Shown: piece by piece, positions 1 to 11,403 of the stretch
How positions within the stretch are numbered: position 1 is the first letter of the stretch
How the letters are laid out: each line of letters begins with the position of its first letter
Assembly (NCBI GenBank): GCA_037976565.1
Contig: CP137668.1
Span: 8,368,496-8,432,495, forward strand
Direction of reading: 5' to 3'
DNA: 64,000 nt
Source of the DNA: Mesocentrotus franciscanus
Lineage: Eukaryota; Echinodermata; Echinoidea; Camarodonta; Strongylocentrotidae
Notes under the pieces: generated by a model
The model's database searches: none
What the model was told of the DNA's origin: nothing
What the model saw: only the letters and a program-made list of their open reading frames with translations
Program-made: the position numbers and the translations under genes

Positions 1-1206
1 ATACTAATGGTGGTGCAGGAATATGAAATTGTGTGTAGACGCTGCATAGAATGGTGAACAATTTCTCATTATACCATGCAGTGTCTCTTTTACTTGACAG
101 GAGCACCATGTACAAAGAACATGCCATTTTTGTTATTTGATAATTGGTATACTGCTTTGATTATTCTAGGTTATAAGGATTGAATTGAATTGAATTGAAT
201 TCATTAACCTATATACATGTAAAAGCAAAAGATATAATAGAAAATAGAATACATAAAACATACAAAATACAAAGTAAATATATGGTCAGGACCACAATGG
301 ACCAAATTGCTTATAAATAGGGTTCCCACGTTAAAACAAATTAAATTAAATTTGATTAAGTCACCATACCCACACACACACACACACGCGCGCACATAAA
401 AAAATACGGCATACACACATACGTACACGAAATACTGTATTGTTACAAATTTTAAAATAGGTATTTTGACAAAGCTTTTTAAAACTGAAAAAAAAACAAC
501 TTAATTTTAAAGAAGTGGGTAATTGGTTCCATTTCTTCACGCCAGCAACATTTAATGAATTAAGTAAAGAATTAAATCTTATCTTGGGTTGATGAAAATG
601 TGTTTTTTTGACGAGTGGCATTGAATGGATATTTGAGTTTTTAATAAACATATTACTATACTTCTCAGGAAAAATTGTATGTCTTACAGAGTACATAAGA
701 CAAAAATTAAAGATTAATTAATGTCATTAAATCGTATTTAGACAAGATTTTCATCTGTTTAAAGAGTGGTATACTTGGACTTTGAATTTGTGACTACGTT
801 ATATTTCTTAGAGACTTTTCTGTAAAAGATCTTAGTATATAAGTATTTCCCCGAATATAGTTGCAGTAGTTTAGATGCGGTAAAACAAGGCTATTATAAA
901 AATAATAATAATAGGCAATATAAACTTCTATTTAGAGAGGAGACCAACATATTTATCAAGTGTCTTAGAAATGTCTAAAATATGCACATTCCAATCCAAA
1001 GACTCATTAATTGTAACACCTAGAAATCTTATCTTATCTTAATTTTTCTAAATTGGATATAACAACAGGTAATACATTTTTTATATTTTATAAATGTAAT
1101 GCTTCCTGGGAGAAATTTCAATTATTTAAACATATTTGTGGCTTACACCCAGTAAATAAGATCGATTGATCGATCTGTATTTAAAAACAAGTCAGAAAAA
1201 AATCTT

Positions 1207-1279
1207 GGAACCAGCGGGACTTGAACCTGCATCTACTGCTTGCCGGGCAGCGACTCTACCACCAGGCCATCACTGGTCC
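1207..1279 (-). other. tRNA-like sequence (pseudo-tRNA, SINE head), left arm
   Basis: On the minus strand 73 nt fold as a tRNA. A 7-bp acceptor stem (GGACCAG with CTGGTTC), an A-box TGGCCTGGTGG and a B-box GGTTCAAGTCC are present. A 5-bp anticodon stem encloses a 7-nt loop CCGGCAA, which would give anticodon GGC. The conserved T33 is C, the T stem has a mismatch, and the sequence is embedded in a repeat. It is therefore probably a SINE promoter head rather than a working tRNA gene. Confidence 0.6.
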
Positions 1280-1438
1280 ATGGCACAGTCACGATGAACT
1301 AGAAACAAATACCCAAATACCTGCAACTATATTCGGGAAATACTTATATTGTCCTATGGCGGACTAATGAATATTAAGAAGTCAGAATGAATCAGGAGAG
1401 CTTGGGTATTTGTTTCTACTTCATCGTGACTGTGCCAT

Positions 1439-1492
1439 GGACTAGTGATGGATCGGCAAGCAGTAGATGCAGGTTCAAGTCCCGCCGGTTCC
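1439..1492 (+). other. Truncated tRNA-like sequence, right arm of the foldback
   Basis: This is the inverted partner of the tRNA-like sequence at 1207-1279. It keeps the acceptor start (GGACTAG), the B-box GGTTCAAGTCC and the 3' acceptor. About 19 nt of the D-arm and 5' anticodon stem are missing, so it cannot be functional. Confidence 0.6.
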
Positions 1493-2087
1493 AAGATATT
1501 TTTTGACTTATTTTTCAATACAGGTAATACATTATTGGGCGTTTTCCTGTTCCTCGACCTAAATACGACTTTTTTGGGTAATATTCAAAGCTAGTTTATT
1601 TACTTTAAACCATAAAGAAACTTTTTAAATTTCCCTGTTTACTGATGAGACAAGCATTTGTATATTATTATTACTCATAAGAGCACCTGTATCATCAGCA
1701 AACAGGGAAAACTATGAAGAAGATTTGATTATATCGTTTATATAGAAAAGAAGAAAAAAAGGGCCCAGTACAGAACCTTAGCTGTATGAAAGATTTAGCA
1801 CCATTGACCACCACATACTATTTTTTTGTCAGACAAGTAGTTATCAAACCAATTTAATGTAAACCCTCTAACACCATAAAAGTAGAGCTTTCACTACAAT
1901 ATGTGGTCAATGATGTCAAATGCTTTTGATAAGTCCATAAAAATCCCAATGCAAAAATTATCCTATTCAATTTCATTGTGTATATGATTACACAAATTTG
2001 AAACAGCGAGAGCTGTTGGAGTTTGTTTTTCTTCTAAAACAAATTGATCATCACTCATAACATTGTTTAACTGTAAAAAAAACTATA

Positions 2088-2916
2088 CAGTGCGTCCCAG
2101 AAAAAAACGAAACCGAGAAGTATCGATGTTTTATCATAACTTAGTCATAACTTTAATTAATAAATGACACATATTTCTAAAGCTTAGAGTCTCCTCTTTC
2201 ATTTGATGCTACTCAAGTGATGCATATTTCACGCATGAGTGATTAAAAGCAATTTGAAGGAAGGAAACCAAAAAGTCATTTGGCGGGCGGTAATTGAATT
2301 TCGAAGACAAAATTACATTTCTAGAAGGTTCATTTTCTGCCCTTTCATATGACACCTGAATCAGGAAGAATGAGCCAGGAATAACAAAGTTCTGCTTGTT
2401 TAAAGTGATGCTTGCATTCCCATAATTTTATCAAACAAATACGTTTTCACTGGCTGCCTGCCCTAACAACACAGAAAGAAGACTCCGTTTCGTTGACGAT
2501 CAGCCATGCATGAATACTTTTGATAAATCTCTTTGTTGCTACGGCAGGCAGCCATTGAAAACGATTTCGTTTAATCGAATTATGGAAATTCAAGCATTAC
2601 TTTAAACAAATAGAACTTTGTTATTCCTGGCTCATTTTTCCTGATTCAGGTGTCATATGAAAGGGCAGAAAATGAACATTCTAGAAATGTGAATTTTCCT
2701 TCGAAATACAGATACCGCCCGCCAAATGACTTTTTGGTTTCCTTCCTTCAAATTGCTTTTAATCACTCATGCGTGAAATATGCATAACTTGAGTAGCATC
2801 AAATGAAAGAGTAGACTCTAAGCTTTACAAATATGTGTCATTCATTAATTATAGTTGTGATTAAGTTATGATAAATCCTCGATACTTCTCGGTTTCGTTT
2901 TTTCTGGGACGCACTG
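2088..2916. mobile_element. Mariner-type foldback MITE (829 bp)
   Basis: The ends are perfect inverted repeats beginning CAGTGCGTCCCAGAAAAAA, flanked by TA on both sides (2086-2087 and 2917-2918), as for Tc1/mariner insertions. Inverted homology extends through almost the whole element; blocks near 2275-2345 and 2640-2720 match in inverse order. No transposase reading frame is visible. It lies inside the minus-strand LINE, whose coding resumes on each side. Confidence 0.85.
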
Positions 2917-3689
2917 TATAAGCGTTCATGAATGATTTTTTTCTGGAAAGAATAGAAATGGGTCTATAACTAGTTAAGTCATCCAATTTACCTTTTGTAT
3001 ACACTGGTACAATTTTAGCTAATTCCAAACCATTAGGGATAGTACCTGTGCAAATTGATGTATTAAATTTTTAGCATAATGGTTCCCCCCAAAAAATTAG
3101 AAATGTTAATCACTTTAGGGTCTACACCATCTGGTCGTTTTGATTTAGAAGCATTTAAAGAAGGAATAATTTTTGATATTCATGAACTGAAATAGGTTTT
3201 AAAAATAAAGAGTTTGGAAGTTTTTTTTCAAGCAAGAAAGATTCATATGAGACATTAATAGGTGGACTAGTTTGGGGGATATTCCTACCAGTGTTAAAAA
3301 TCATGAGTAAATTTTTTCTTCATATCTTTTAATGAGTGTAGTTTAACATTATCATAATACATAATACAATACAGTTCTTGTGAAGCGTTTCATGATGCAA
3401 TTTACCGATGGTAAGCAGCAAGTTATTGGATATCACATCAGACAAATTTGATGTCTTTCTGATTCAGAGATCACTAAATATCCCCGACTTAAAATAACCA
3501 AAGTACCAAAGATGTTGTTTTGTTTTCCGTTGGAAATCATTAGTTTATCATAATGTGACCATTTAATTATTCATATGAATGATAAAAGTCCATGGAAGCC
3601 AATATATTGTTGTTCATAAACAATTAATACATTCAAAGCCCAATATATTTGATAAAGGGAAACAAATAGCAAATAGACTTGTATATCTT

Positions 3690-4290
3690 CCTTTCAATTC
3701 TGATGTTTATCCCGCTCTTTATCTTCACGGCTTGGCGTTCTTGCAAAGTTGTCTCAAGTCTAAACATCTTGCTAGCGGCCCCTTCTACCACTTTATATCC
3801 GTTCATGTCGACCCCTTCAGAGTCAGGAATCTCTTGACTTCACTTCGATGCATTTTCGCATGCGCACTGGCCCGGTTGGTCGGTTCTGTAACTAAATTGG
3901 TACCAAGATTGACTCAAGAATTTTTTGTCGATTTATCATGTTTATGTCATGGTGGTGTTTGCACTAACTGGAAACCTTTACCGCAGTGGGACGCGGTAAC
4001 GGTCGGTGGACGAACAGCGTCTTCCAGAGAACCGCCGTTTGATGAAAACATTCGCGGCTTTATACATCACATCTTTTTCTTCTGGCTACCGACATTCATC
4101 TATAGGTTCATGGCAATTGAAAATAAAAACTTTTAAATCATTGCTACCGCCTCGTTTATCGCAAATGCAATTGTACATCCTATTATATACAGTAAGCGGT
4201 CAAAGGAATTCAGAGCTGCGGTTAATAAATGCGTATGCAGAAGCCGCGTCATGTCAATCAACGAGATGGTGTATAATAATTGATCCGGCT
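3690..4290 (+). pseudogene. GPCR pseudogene A (TM3-TM7 exon)
   Basis: This is a relic of the second coding exon of a rhodopsin-like receptor. In shifting frames one can read the TM3 start AWRSCKVVSSLNILLAA, an ICL2/TM4 stretch with ISVHVDPFRVRN and CIFACALARLVGS, a TM5 piece VVFALTG, an ICL3 piece VDEQRLPENRRL, and the end of TM7 as HPIIYSKRSKEFRAAVNK. One extra C in the run at about 3778 breaks the frame at the end of TM3. Further frame changes follow in TM5 and TM6. The TM7 motif is HPIIY where copies A' and A'' have NPIIY. No matching TM1-TM2 exon is seen upstream. It is the first member of the triplet A-B-C repeated three times downstream. Confidence 0.82.
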
Positions 4291-5070
4291 TCGGCCGGGA
4301 AGAGAGCAAGTTTGTGTGTATATGTAGACTCTTATGGAAAAATAGGATTGAAAATGCAGTCATCTTGTCTAAGCACTTAGCTCACGGGAACGATTTAACC
4401 AGGGACTGTAGTTTCTTGGCCTTTCTTTAACTTTCCAGTTTCAAAACTTTTTATTCGCTCACAACAGTGCCATAAAATGTTCAAAACTGAAAAGGCAAGT
4501 AACCAAAATTAATGTAAAGTAATTATGTATTCCCTTGATATCTAATCTCCTAATTGGGATAAACGGCTCGGCTAGAACGTGTTGTTAGATATGACAGGCC
4601 GTAATGGTTGTCCGACATAGCAACAATTAATGTATGCAATGCGCATCCTGACAATTCAAATACATTTTTTTTGGAGCAGGTGAATGAAATAATTTGTAAC
4701 GAGGCACTAAATAGATATTCTGTGCATTAAATTTGATGACAATACGAAAATGATCGGATTGCTGACCGTTTTCGTGATAGTTCAAACTGTGTTTTATTGA
4801 GTGATGATATCATGCACTTCATACTATTATCTGTCACGCGATCGGATCGTTTTATTACCGAATGAAAAGTCTCATCCACGGTATCCTGGGCAAATTATCT
4901 AAATTCAGACGAGTATTGGGCGGCAGCAGCAACGGTCCGCAACCAAACGTGTAAGAGATCATGAGCTTGTGGGAAGATTTAGTCAGCTCTTTATGTTTCA
5001 AGACTGTACAATTTTTAATGGCTTTCATCGTATACAACGCACTGGCAGAATAGCCATTGCCAAACTTTTC
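4290..5070. other. Spacer between GPCR relics A and B, with half of a foldback repeat
   Basis: No gene is seen here. Positions 4578-4750 match the right half of the foldback element that is complete at 11777-12067 and 18674-18964. The rest is spacer shared with the other two triplets and includes the 5' flank of B. Short open frames here are not conserved between copies. Confidence 0.5.
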
Positions 5071-5103
5071 AGATCATCTATTCCTCGCATATAAACAAAG
5101 AAA

Positions 5104-6496
5104 ATGGTATCTGAAGCCATCAACCTGACGCGTAAGGAATTACTCCATGACGTCCCGACCCAACAAGCGATCACCTTTTAAGAAATCATGGGTATTCTCG
5201 TGATCACGGTTTCGATGCTCCTCAACGGGTTCATCATCCTGATCATCGTTGGTTCACCGAGACTGAGAAAACAGCATAACATCTTTACGTTCAACATGGC
5301 GCGCTCAAAGACATCGTCACTGCTTTCACCGGGATTTTCTTGACTTTAGAACAGTCAATTGTATGTTGATTAGATGGTACGGAACCTATTTTTTCACTCT
5401 GTTCACCAGTTCACTGAAAAACGTGATATATATTTCACGTTCCCGTTTGTTAAGCTTACATAAGGAAATCAAACTCAAAATTCCTTGTATCAAAGAAAAC
5501 GAACAATTTCTGTTTTAATTAAAACGGTCTATTTTATCCGGCCAAAGTTAATCTTAGCACCAGATCGCAATTCAAGTATCTAATATACAGGTAAAACCGT
5601 TATGAAAAAGGGCGAAAGAAATGATGAAATTTATTGTATTGTATTTATTTTTCCGTCAATTAAAAAACAACAAATATACATTTACAATCATAAATAAAGT
5701 AGTAAAAGGAAGACGGAGGGATGTCCCTACTCAGCGATATTAGCATAACATCGCTGTTTTACCTTTGAATTTAAGTCAAGACTGCCTAAACCACTCGACT
5801 ACGACACTTCTACTGATAAATCTCGCATGTTGAACATAGAGATGGGTTCGTCATATTCAAGGATAAAATAGTAAATTATATTTTCTTAATTCCCAAGCAG
5901 TTGTGGAGTTTGGCCTTATTAATGACTTGGAGTTCATGCACCTTAGCGTCGGGTCTCAATTTTCTCCTTGTTACCGTCGACCGCTTCGTAACCGTTCATG
6001 TCGACCCCTTCGGAGTCAGGAATCTGGTGACCACACCTCGATGCATTTTTGTCTGCGCGCTGGCCTGGCTGGTCGGTTCTTTCCCAATTGTGGCACTGTT
6101 CATAAGTGGAAGTGGTGTCTGGATATCTGTTTCTGTGGTAGTTGTATTTGTCCTTACCCGAATATGCTACGCACTTCTTTATCGCGGTGTGACGCGGTCA
6201 CGATTGTTGCGGCGCGGCGTGGATGAAGACGAGCAGCGGTTGAAAGAGAATCGCCATTTGCTGAGAACTTTTGCTGCCACATACATCACCAACGTCGCAA
6301 TCTGGTTGGCTAGATTTGGGTTCGCGGATTTATCGAGGATTCTAATTTGGTGTTACATTACATCAGGTTGTTTTCATATGTTGTCAGTTTGAATGCGAAT
6401 CCAGTTATCTTCTGGGTACGATCATAAGAATTCAAGGAGGAGGTGAAAAGATACAGAAGGCACGTGGTTCCACTTCCTGTCAACGGGATGGAATAG
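5104..6496 (+). pseudogene. GPCR pseudogene B (two exons, broken)
   Basis: Exon 1 starts at ATG 5104 with MVSEAINLTRKELLHD and runs into TM1 (ITVSMLLNGFIILIIVG) and the ICL1 stretch SPRLRKQHNIFTFNMA. It has an in-frame stop just before TM1 and a frameshift in TM2. A possible 5' UTR acceptor (cttttcAG, 5071-5072) precedes it. Exon 2 begins after a good acceptor at about 5901. It reads TM3 with an intact aspartate in VTVDRFVTV, TM4, TM5 and ICL3 (LKENRHLLRTF). A one-base shift before TM7 and a stop within the NPVIFWVRS*EFK tail break it. Several separate lesions make this a true pseudogene. It is the only cluster member retaining the acidic residue of the DRY motif. Confidence 0.85.
5625..5760 (-). 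mobile_element. 3' end of a truncated retroelement in the B intron
   Basis: On the minus strand the segment ends in ATAAATACAATACAATAAAT, a short-unit tail typical of non-LTR elements. The same fragment occurs in the B' (about 12945-13085) and B'' (about 19845-19985) introns, so it predates the tandem duplication. No coding remains. Confidence 0.4.
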
Positions 6497-6499
6497 CAT

Positions 6500-8243
6500 A
6501 TTTACTTTCTCTACGGGATTATATTTCTCTATGTCTCATTCCAGCGAGTGAAAATTAAGTCAGCTTTAAAACAACGGATTAACGATAATGAAAGTATATC
6601 TATTGGGTATTATTGAACATACCGAAAGTATCGGGACTCGTCATGTTCATAGTCATGTTCTCAGCTACAACATAACAAAATATGAACAATATGAATATGG
6701 GAGATATCAGAGTAGGGATAGACGAGTATATTAAAAAAACGACGGCAAATATTACCTAATCGAATCAAAGTCAATTGTTTTCCTTTAGGTGGCACTATGT
6801 TGACGTCGAAGCATTCTAACAGCAAACGTGATACATGAAATCGCATCTCCAATTCATACCCTATCACAACATGAACAAGAACTTGGGGGCAACCAGCCAT
6901 TCTGAAGAGTTATAGCGGATTAAAAATGGGTACTATTTTGACCACTTTTTACAATTTGTGCAAAAGCGCGTGCGTCAATTTTGAGGTTAAATGAATGTCT
7001 ATGAGCTAAATTTAAGTCAATAGTGGCTAAAATTGATTTCAATTTGTTAGGAATAGTATTAGCAACACAATACTAGTGAACAAAATTTAATTTACTACAT
7101 TCGGTAAGGACGGCACATGCTAAAATGCGCGCGCATCCGTCCGCGCGCAAAATTGTTAAATTGTTAAAATATTATTGTTGAACGGACATGGGTGTGAACA
7201 ACAGTTTACCCATGACGTCAAGTGTATGCATATCAAATATCATTCAAAAATGACAATGGATGACAGAAATATAGTCAATATTATAAATTAACAAAATGGC
7301 GTCTAGGTGACGTCACGCATCAGTAATTACAAAAATCTCTTCGATAGGTTTAATTATCATACATATGGCACATTTCCTAAACATTTCATTGTCATTAACC
7401 ATGTCATTCATGAGATACGGAGCGAATAAAATCCATACAGAAAGAAAGGGGGACAAAAGAAAGATTCGGACGAAATCAATAGGTGGTCTGCTACGCTACG
7501 CGGCAGAGCACCTAATAACACGATGTCAAGATTGATGGTACCATGACATAGACGCTTTTTTCTTTAATCTTAACGTGTCCATTGACTAGCATGCCCGGTA
7601 CCAGCACTTAATTACCACTGTGGTTCTTTAATGTCTCGTAAAAAACGCAATATGTTATTATATTTCGAAATTTATCAATGTCATCGACTAAAAGGGGTGC
7701 CAATCAAAGGGGTGATACATCAGCAGAAAAGGTCAATTAGATGATAGTTTACTGAGCTTCGTTAAAACTGTAAAGCTACCAGGAGGACGCAACGCATGGA
7801 ACATGAGTATACTTGTACATAAAATTACGTTCTTGAGTGAGAGGGCATGGACGTGGCATGTTAGGGGTTAATTCCCAATCGTTATTACTTTAATGACGCG
7901 TGCTATTCTTTCTTTTCGATGTTGAATGATAAGCAGGATGATAAGGCGACCAAATCAGATGATCTTCATTTTGTCATGCCTGATGCACTCATTATTTTCA
8001 TTGAAGTTGTTCTGCCCGAATTTGTACTGGCTTTGTCCGATATATTTTTTTTATACGGATATTATGACCAACGTTTAAAAAGCGTTATCACAAAGACTGA
8101 CATTTGTCATGTATATAGAAGGCAACAGCAGAGCCAAATATCAACACTGGCTCCATGATTAGGGGTTATTTCTAAATTCTTAGTCGCATCAAAACGAGAC
8201 TCGTGCCATTCTACAGGTTTGCCAAAGCTTCACTGCTCGCATC
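6500..8243 (+). promoter_or_regulatory. 5' flank of receptor C with two TGACGTCA sites
   Basis: About 1.5 kb upstream of C (6657-8243) is shared with C3 (21308-23142), while C2 shares only the part from about 7550 onward. Two palindromic CRE-type octamers TGACGTCA lie at 7213-7220 and 7308-7315. The C3 copy keeps the first (21865-21872) and has lost the second. A pyrimidine-rich splice acceptor (cattctacAG, 8215-8216) lies 27 nt before the ATG and is conserved in C2 and C3, which implies an untranslated first exon upstream. The promoter itself cannot be placed. The open frame at 7919-8158 is broken in the other copies and is not taken as a gene. Confidence 0.35.
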
Positions 8244-9673
8244 ATGATATCTGCTGCCATAAACCAAACGGGAAATGATATCCTACCCGACACTCCGACC
8301 CAGGGATCGGGATACAACAGTTTGCAGATATGCACTATTTTAGTGGCTGCCCTATCAATGCTCCTCAACGGCTCTACCATTTTGTTTGTTGTCTGCTCGA
8401 CGCGACTGAGGAAGCAGCATAACATCTTTACAGTCAATATGACGCTTATAGACTTATTTTCCGCCTTTACCGAGCTTTGTTATTTTGCTGCTCTCGAATC
8501 GACGGATGGAACAGTAAGTTTCACCTTTATAATCAGTATTTCTAGTATTATCCTCTTCACAAAAGAAAAACAAATTAATTGAAGGGACCATGTTTAAAAA
8601 GTTATAAAGACGCATTCTAATCGCGTCGATAGAATCTTTTCGTTATTTTTTGTTTATTAGTTCAGCGTTTTTCAACAGGAGTGCCGCAAGACAACTCCAA
8701 GGGTGCTGCGAGAGAAATTTTTTATTATATTAAACTAATTCTGGAATAAAATTTCGTGAAATCAAAAAAAGAACCGCTAGGGTATGTAATTTCATGTGAA
8801 AATGGGATTTCAAAGATAGAAAATCGTCGTTCTTCCTCTCTGGCTTCGCTCTCTTGCAACATTTAGAGACAGGCACCTGAATACCTAATAAACTTTTATT
8901 TTTACAGCGATATATCTTACATATTTTATGTCGAAATTACATCGTGTATATAGTACCCCTCGGTGGGTGGGCTCACGCTAAGCTACTGCTAGATCCTATT
9001 TTCTTATATGAACTTGAGTAGGAAAGAAGAGACAAGAATTAATTTCGAATTTGGTTAAGTGTTTTTCGGTATATTTTGCCTTAAATTACAGATTCGGCAA
9101 GTTCTCCTTACAACCTGGGGTTCAAGCATAGTTTCATCGACTCTCAACATCCTCCTTGTGGCCGTTTACCGCTTCGTAACCGTTCGCGTCGACCCATTCG
9201 GAGTCAGGAATCTCGTCACCACACCTCGATGTATCTCCGCCTGTGCGCTGGCGTGGGTGGTCGGTTCTTTTGTTCACATTGGAATCGTAGTGAGTGCTCT
9301 TCCTTGGATAATGCTCTGTATCCTGGCAGTCTTTGCGCTGACCGGGATCTGCTACGTGCTTCTTTACCGCGGTGTGACGCGGCCACGATCGTTGCGGCGC
9401 GGCGTGGACGCAGACGAACACCGTTTGAAAGAGAATCGCCGTTTGCTGAGAACTTTTGTCGCCATATACGTCACCTCTGTGACGTTCTGGATCCCGGGCC
9501 TAGCTTATGGGATTTCTAAGTCAGATAATCAGATGTTCCTAGACATTAGCTTACTTTCACAGGTTGCCAATTTGATTACAAATCCCGTTATCTTCTGGGT
9601 GCGATCAAATGACTTCAAAGCCGAGGTGAAAAGATGCATATTTAAAAACCACGTTGTGCCAGTTATGTATTAA
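8244..9673 (+). CDS. Rhodopsin-like GPCR, type C, intact (exons 8244-8513 and 9092-9673)
   Basis: This is a seven-transmembrane receptor of 283 aa, expected at the plasma membrane and coupling to G proteins; its ligand is unknown. Exon 1 (90 codons) ends at donor ACA|gtaagt. Exon 2 begins after acceptor aaattacAG, and the join is phase 0. TM1 is at about 28-51 (Asn42 of LLNG), TM2 59-82 (Asp70), TM3 94-118, TM4 136-157 (Trp145), TM5 160-183, TM6 207-231 (FWIP, Trp223/Pro225) and TM7 240-260 (NPVIF 254-258). Cys272 in the tail is a possible palmitoylation site. Asn7 is in an NQT glycosylation sequon. The DRY motif reads YRF (Tyr116-Arg117). There is no Cys at the top of TM3 or in ECL2, so the usual extracellular disulfide is absent. 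The start is supported by homology with C2 and D and by the adjacent 5' acceptor. It resembles the expanded sea urchin GPCR families; the subfamily is not assigned. Confidence 0.88.
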
Positions 9674-9701
9674 TTATATTATTTGATGTCTATGGTCGGT
9701 A

Positions 9702-9707
9702 AATAAA
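9702..9707 (+). terminator. Polyadenylation signal of receptor C
   Basis: AATAAA lies about 30 nt after the stop codon. It is conserved after C2 (about 16588) and C3 (about 24673), supporting a very short 3' UTR. Confidence 0.55.
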
Positions 9708-10147
9708 CATTAGTTGGATTAAATGTCTCATGACACATAACGAATCTTGTCTGAAACAGAGACGCCCTCCATCGACTTACATTGGGTAATGTGTCATAAT
9801 AATTATAATTTGATCAGTGGGATGAGGTGTTGGACTGTTAATGCAATAGGTTTACCAAATATATATTTTCAAAAGAGATGGGGAAACACAGAGAAGATTA
9901 GCCAGCCTATCAAATTTCAAACCAAATTCGTCATGAGACCGAAGCTGAGATAATTATGTCAAAGCGATAGAAAATACCACCGAATGGTGAATCATTTAAA
10001 CTGGCAAGAATACACAAAATTATCAAAAAAGTAGCATGGTAGCTTGTTATTGCATATTTGATCCGCAAAAGGAAATTAGCAGCAAGATCGGCCCACTGTA
10101 GGCCTAATATATTTGATATTATGAGAACATAATTGACAGGTATCACT
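9708..10147. other. Conserved spacer downstream of C
   Basis: This sequence recurs after C2 and C3. A 68-codon open frame at 9747-9953 is present in all three but shows no domain and follows the polyadenylation signal, so it is read as carried-along spacer. Confidence 0.4.
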
Positions 10148-10300
10148 GTACTTATCTTTGGGCTTATGGCGAATCACAATTCGACGTTATAAATTATTGT
10201 CGTTTCATACATCTCTAATTTGATTAACTCCGTTATTCATAGCATTTGGTCTAAAGAATTCAAGAGTGCGGTCAAAATGTTGTATGCAGAAGTCGTATAG
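10148..10300 (+). pseudogene. GPCR relic: end of TM6, ECL3 and TM7
   Basis: One frame reads VLIFGLMANHNSTL, a stop, then IIVVSYISNLINSVIHSIW followed by SKEFKSAVKMLYAEVV and a stop. This is the TM7/helix-8 end of a receptor whose NPxxY has become NSVIH. A related fragment occurs at 17034-17189 and in relic E (27533-27690). No upstream TM1-TM5 is recognisable here. Confidence 0.65.
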
Positions 10301-10739
10301 TTCTGGTACATTTAAAAGAGGTGGTGTATTCCTTTAGAGTACGTGTTTAGAGAAGAAATAAATGTTGTCTTACTTGTTTTTATAAGTGTATAAAGTATCC
10401 CCCCCCAAAAAAAAAACATCCAGTTTACATACCGCTAATTACTAATAAGTTCTTATGTATATATATATTGTATCAAGTATATACAAAAAAAGGAAGCAAT
10501 TAGCATATTTTAATTTAACTTTGTCAAAAAAGCTAAATTTATGTTTTATAATTAATGCTTTGTTTTCCATTGGAAACCATTAGTTTATCATAATGTGACC
10601 TTTTAATTATTCATAGGAATGATAAAAGTCCATCATTAAATCTTGGCAGCCGACATATTGTTGTTCATAAATAAACAATTAATACATTCAAAACCCATGT
10701 TATTTGATAAAGAAAAATAAAAAGCAAATGAACTTATAT

Positions 10740-11313
10740 ATCTTCCTTTCAAATCTAATGCATATCCCGCTCTTTATCTACACGGTTTGGCGTTCTTGCA
10801 AAGTTGTATCAAGTCTTCACATCTTGCTAGCGGCCGTCTACCGCTTCATAACCGTTCATGTCGAACCCTTCGGAGGCAGGAATCTCGTGACGACACTTCG
10901 ATGCATTTTCGCTGGCGCACTGGCCTGGTTGGTCGGTTCTGTAACTAAATTGGTACCAAGCATCGCTCGATAATGTTTGTCGATTTATAATGTTTATGTC
11001 GTGGTGGTGTTTGCACTAACTGGAATTCTTTACCGCAGTGTTGCGCAGTCACGGTCGGTGGACGAACAGCGTCTTCCAGAGAACCGCCGTTTGCTGAAAA
11101 CATTCGCCGCACATCTCTTTCCTTCTGGCTACTGACATTCATCTATAGCTTCATGGTAATTGAAAATAAAAATTGAAATCATTGCAACCGCCTCGTATAT
11201 TGCAAATGTAATTGTAAATCCTATTATTTACAGTAAGCGGTCAAAGGAATTCAGAGCTGCGATTAATAAATGCTTATGCAGAAGCCGCGCCATGTCAACC
11301 AACGACATGGTGT
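10740..11313 (+). pseudogene. GPCR pseudogene A' (TM3-TM7 exon)
   Basis: The frame is open through TM3 (VWRSCKVVSSLHILLAAVYRF), the ICL2 stretch VHVEPFGGRN and TM4 (IFAGALAWLVGSVT), then hits a stop at about 10971. TM5 and ICL3 follow in another frame (VVVVFALTGILYRSVAQSRS, then VDEQRLPENRRLLKTF). The TM6 region is shortened, and TM7 reads VNPIIYSKRSKEFRAA in yet another frame, ending near CLCRSRA. Relative to other members, most of ECL2 and part of TM6 are lost. Copy A'' at 17637-18210 is almost identical and carries the same lesions, so inactivation preceded the duplication. Confidence 0.85.
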
Positions 11314-11403
11314 AGAATAATTGATCCGGCTTCGGCCAGGAAGAGAGCAAGTGTATCTGTCTATGTAGACTCTGATGGAGAAATAGGATTGAAAATGCAT
11401 CGT

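Larger units (their letters stand above)
1079..1519. mobile_element. Foldback SINE-like element with tRNA-like arms, inserted in the LINE
   Basis: The LINE coding sequence is interrupted here and resumes on the other side. The insertion is flanked by the 14-bp direct repeat ACAGGTAATACATT at 1065-1078 and 1520-1533. Two inverted arms (about 1168-1318 and 1398-1519) each contain a tRNA-like sequence. A central stretch at about 1321-1347 is the reverse complement of 839-866 in the flanking sequence. It looks like two opposed copies of a tRNA-derived SINE fused into one palindromic unit, or a foldback transposon that captured a SINE. Confidence 0.72.
183..3350 (-). mobile_element. Decayed non-LTR retrotransposon (LINE) with reverse-transcriptase remnants
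   Basis: Reading the minus strand from high to low coordinates gives reverse-transcriptase landmarks in the right order. They are a KSKRPDGVDPKVI-like block (about 3100-3180), KIVPVYTKGKLDDLTSYRPI (about 2960-3030), a DQFVLEE-like block (about 2040), FMDLSKAFDIIDH (about 1910-1955), GSVLGPFF (about 1745-1785), the catalytic-type LFADDT (about 1695-1715), FKVNKLALNIT (about 1590-1620), LGVTINESLDWNVHI (about 980-1030) and a C-terminal domain open from 696 to about 430 with VKKWNQLPTS. Stops and frameshifts are frequent, so the element is dead. The 3' end is a 5-bp microsatellite (TTCAA repeats, 183-200). The landmarks fit a CR1/L2/Jockey-like clade, which I cannot resolve by eye. Two younger insertions (1079-1519 and 2088-2916) interrupt the RT. 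The 5' limit is approximate. Confidence 0.88.

Noticed and set aside
1207..1279. Functional tRNA-Ala gene
   Set aside because: Loop base 33 and T-stem mismatch, and embedding in a foldback insertion, point to a SINE head.
7919..8158. 79-codon open frame upstream of C
   Set aside because: The equivalent regions before C2 and C3 are broken by frameshifts and stops, and there is no domain; it is part of the 5' flank.
9747..9953. 68-codon frame also present at 16633 and 24719
   Set aside because: It follows the polyadenylation signal of each C copy and was duplicated with it; no domain or codon signal.
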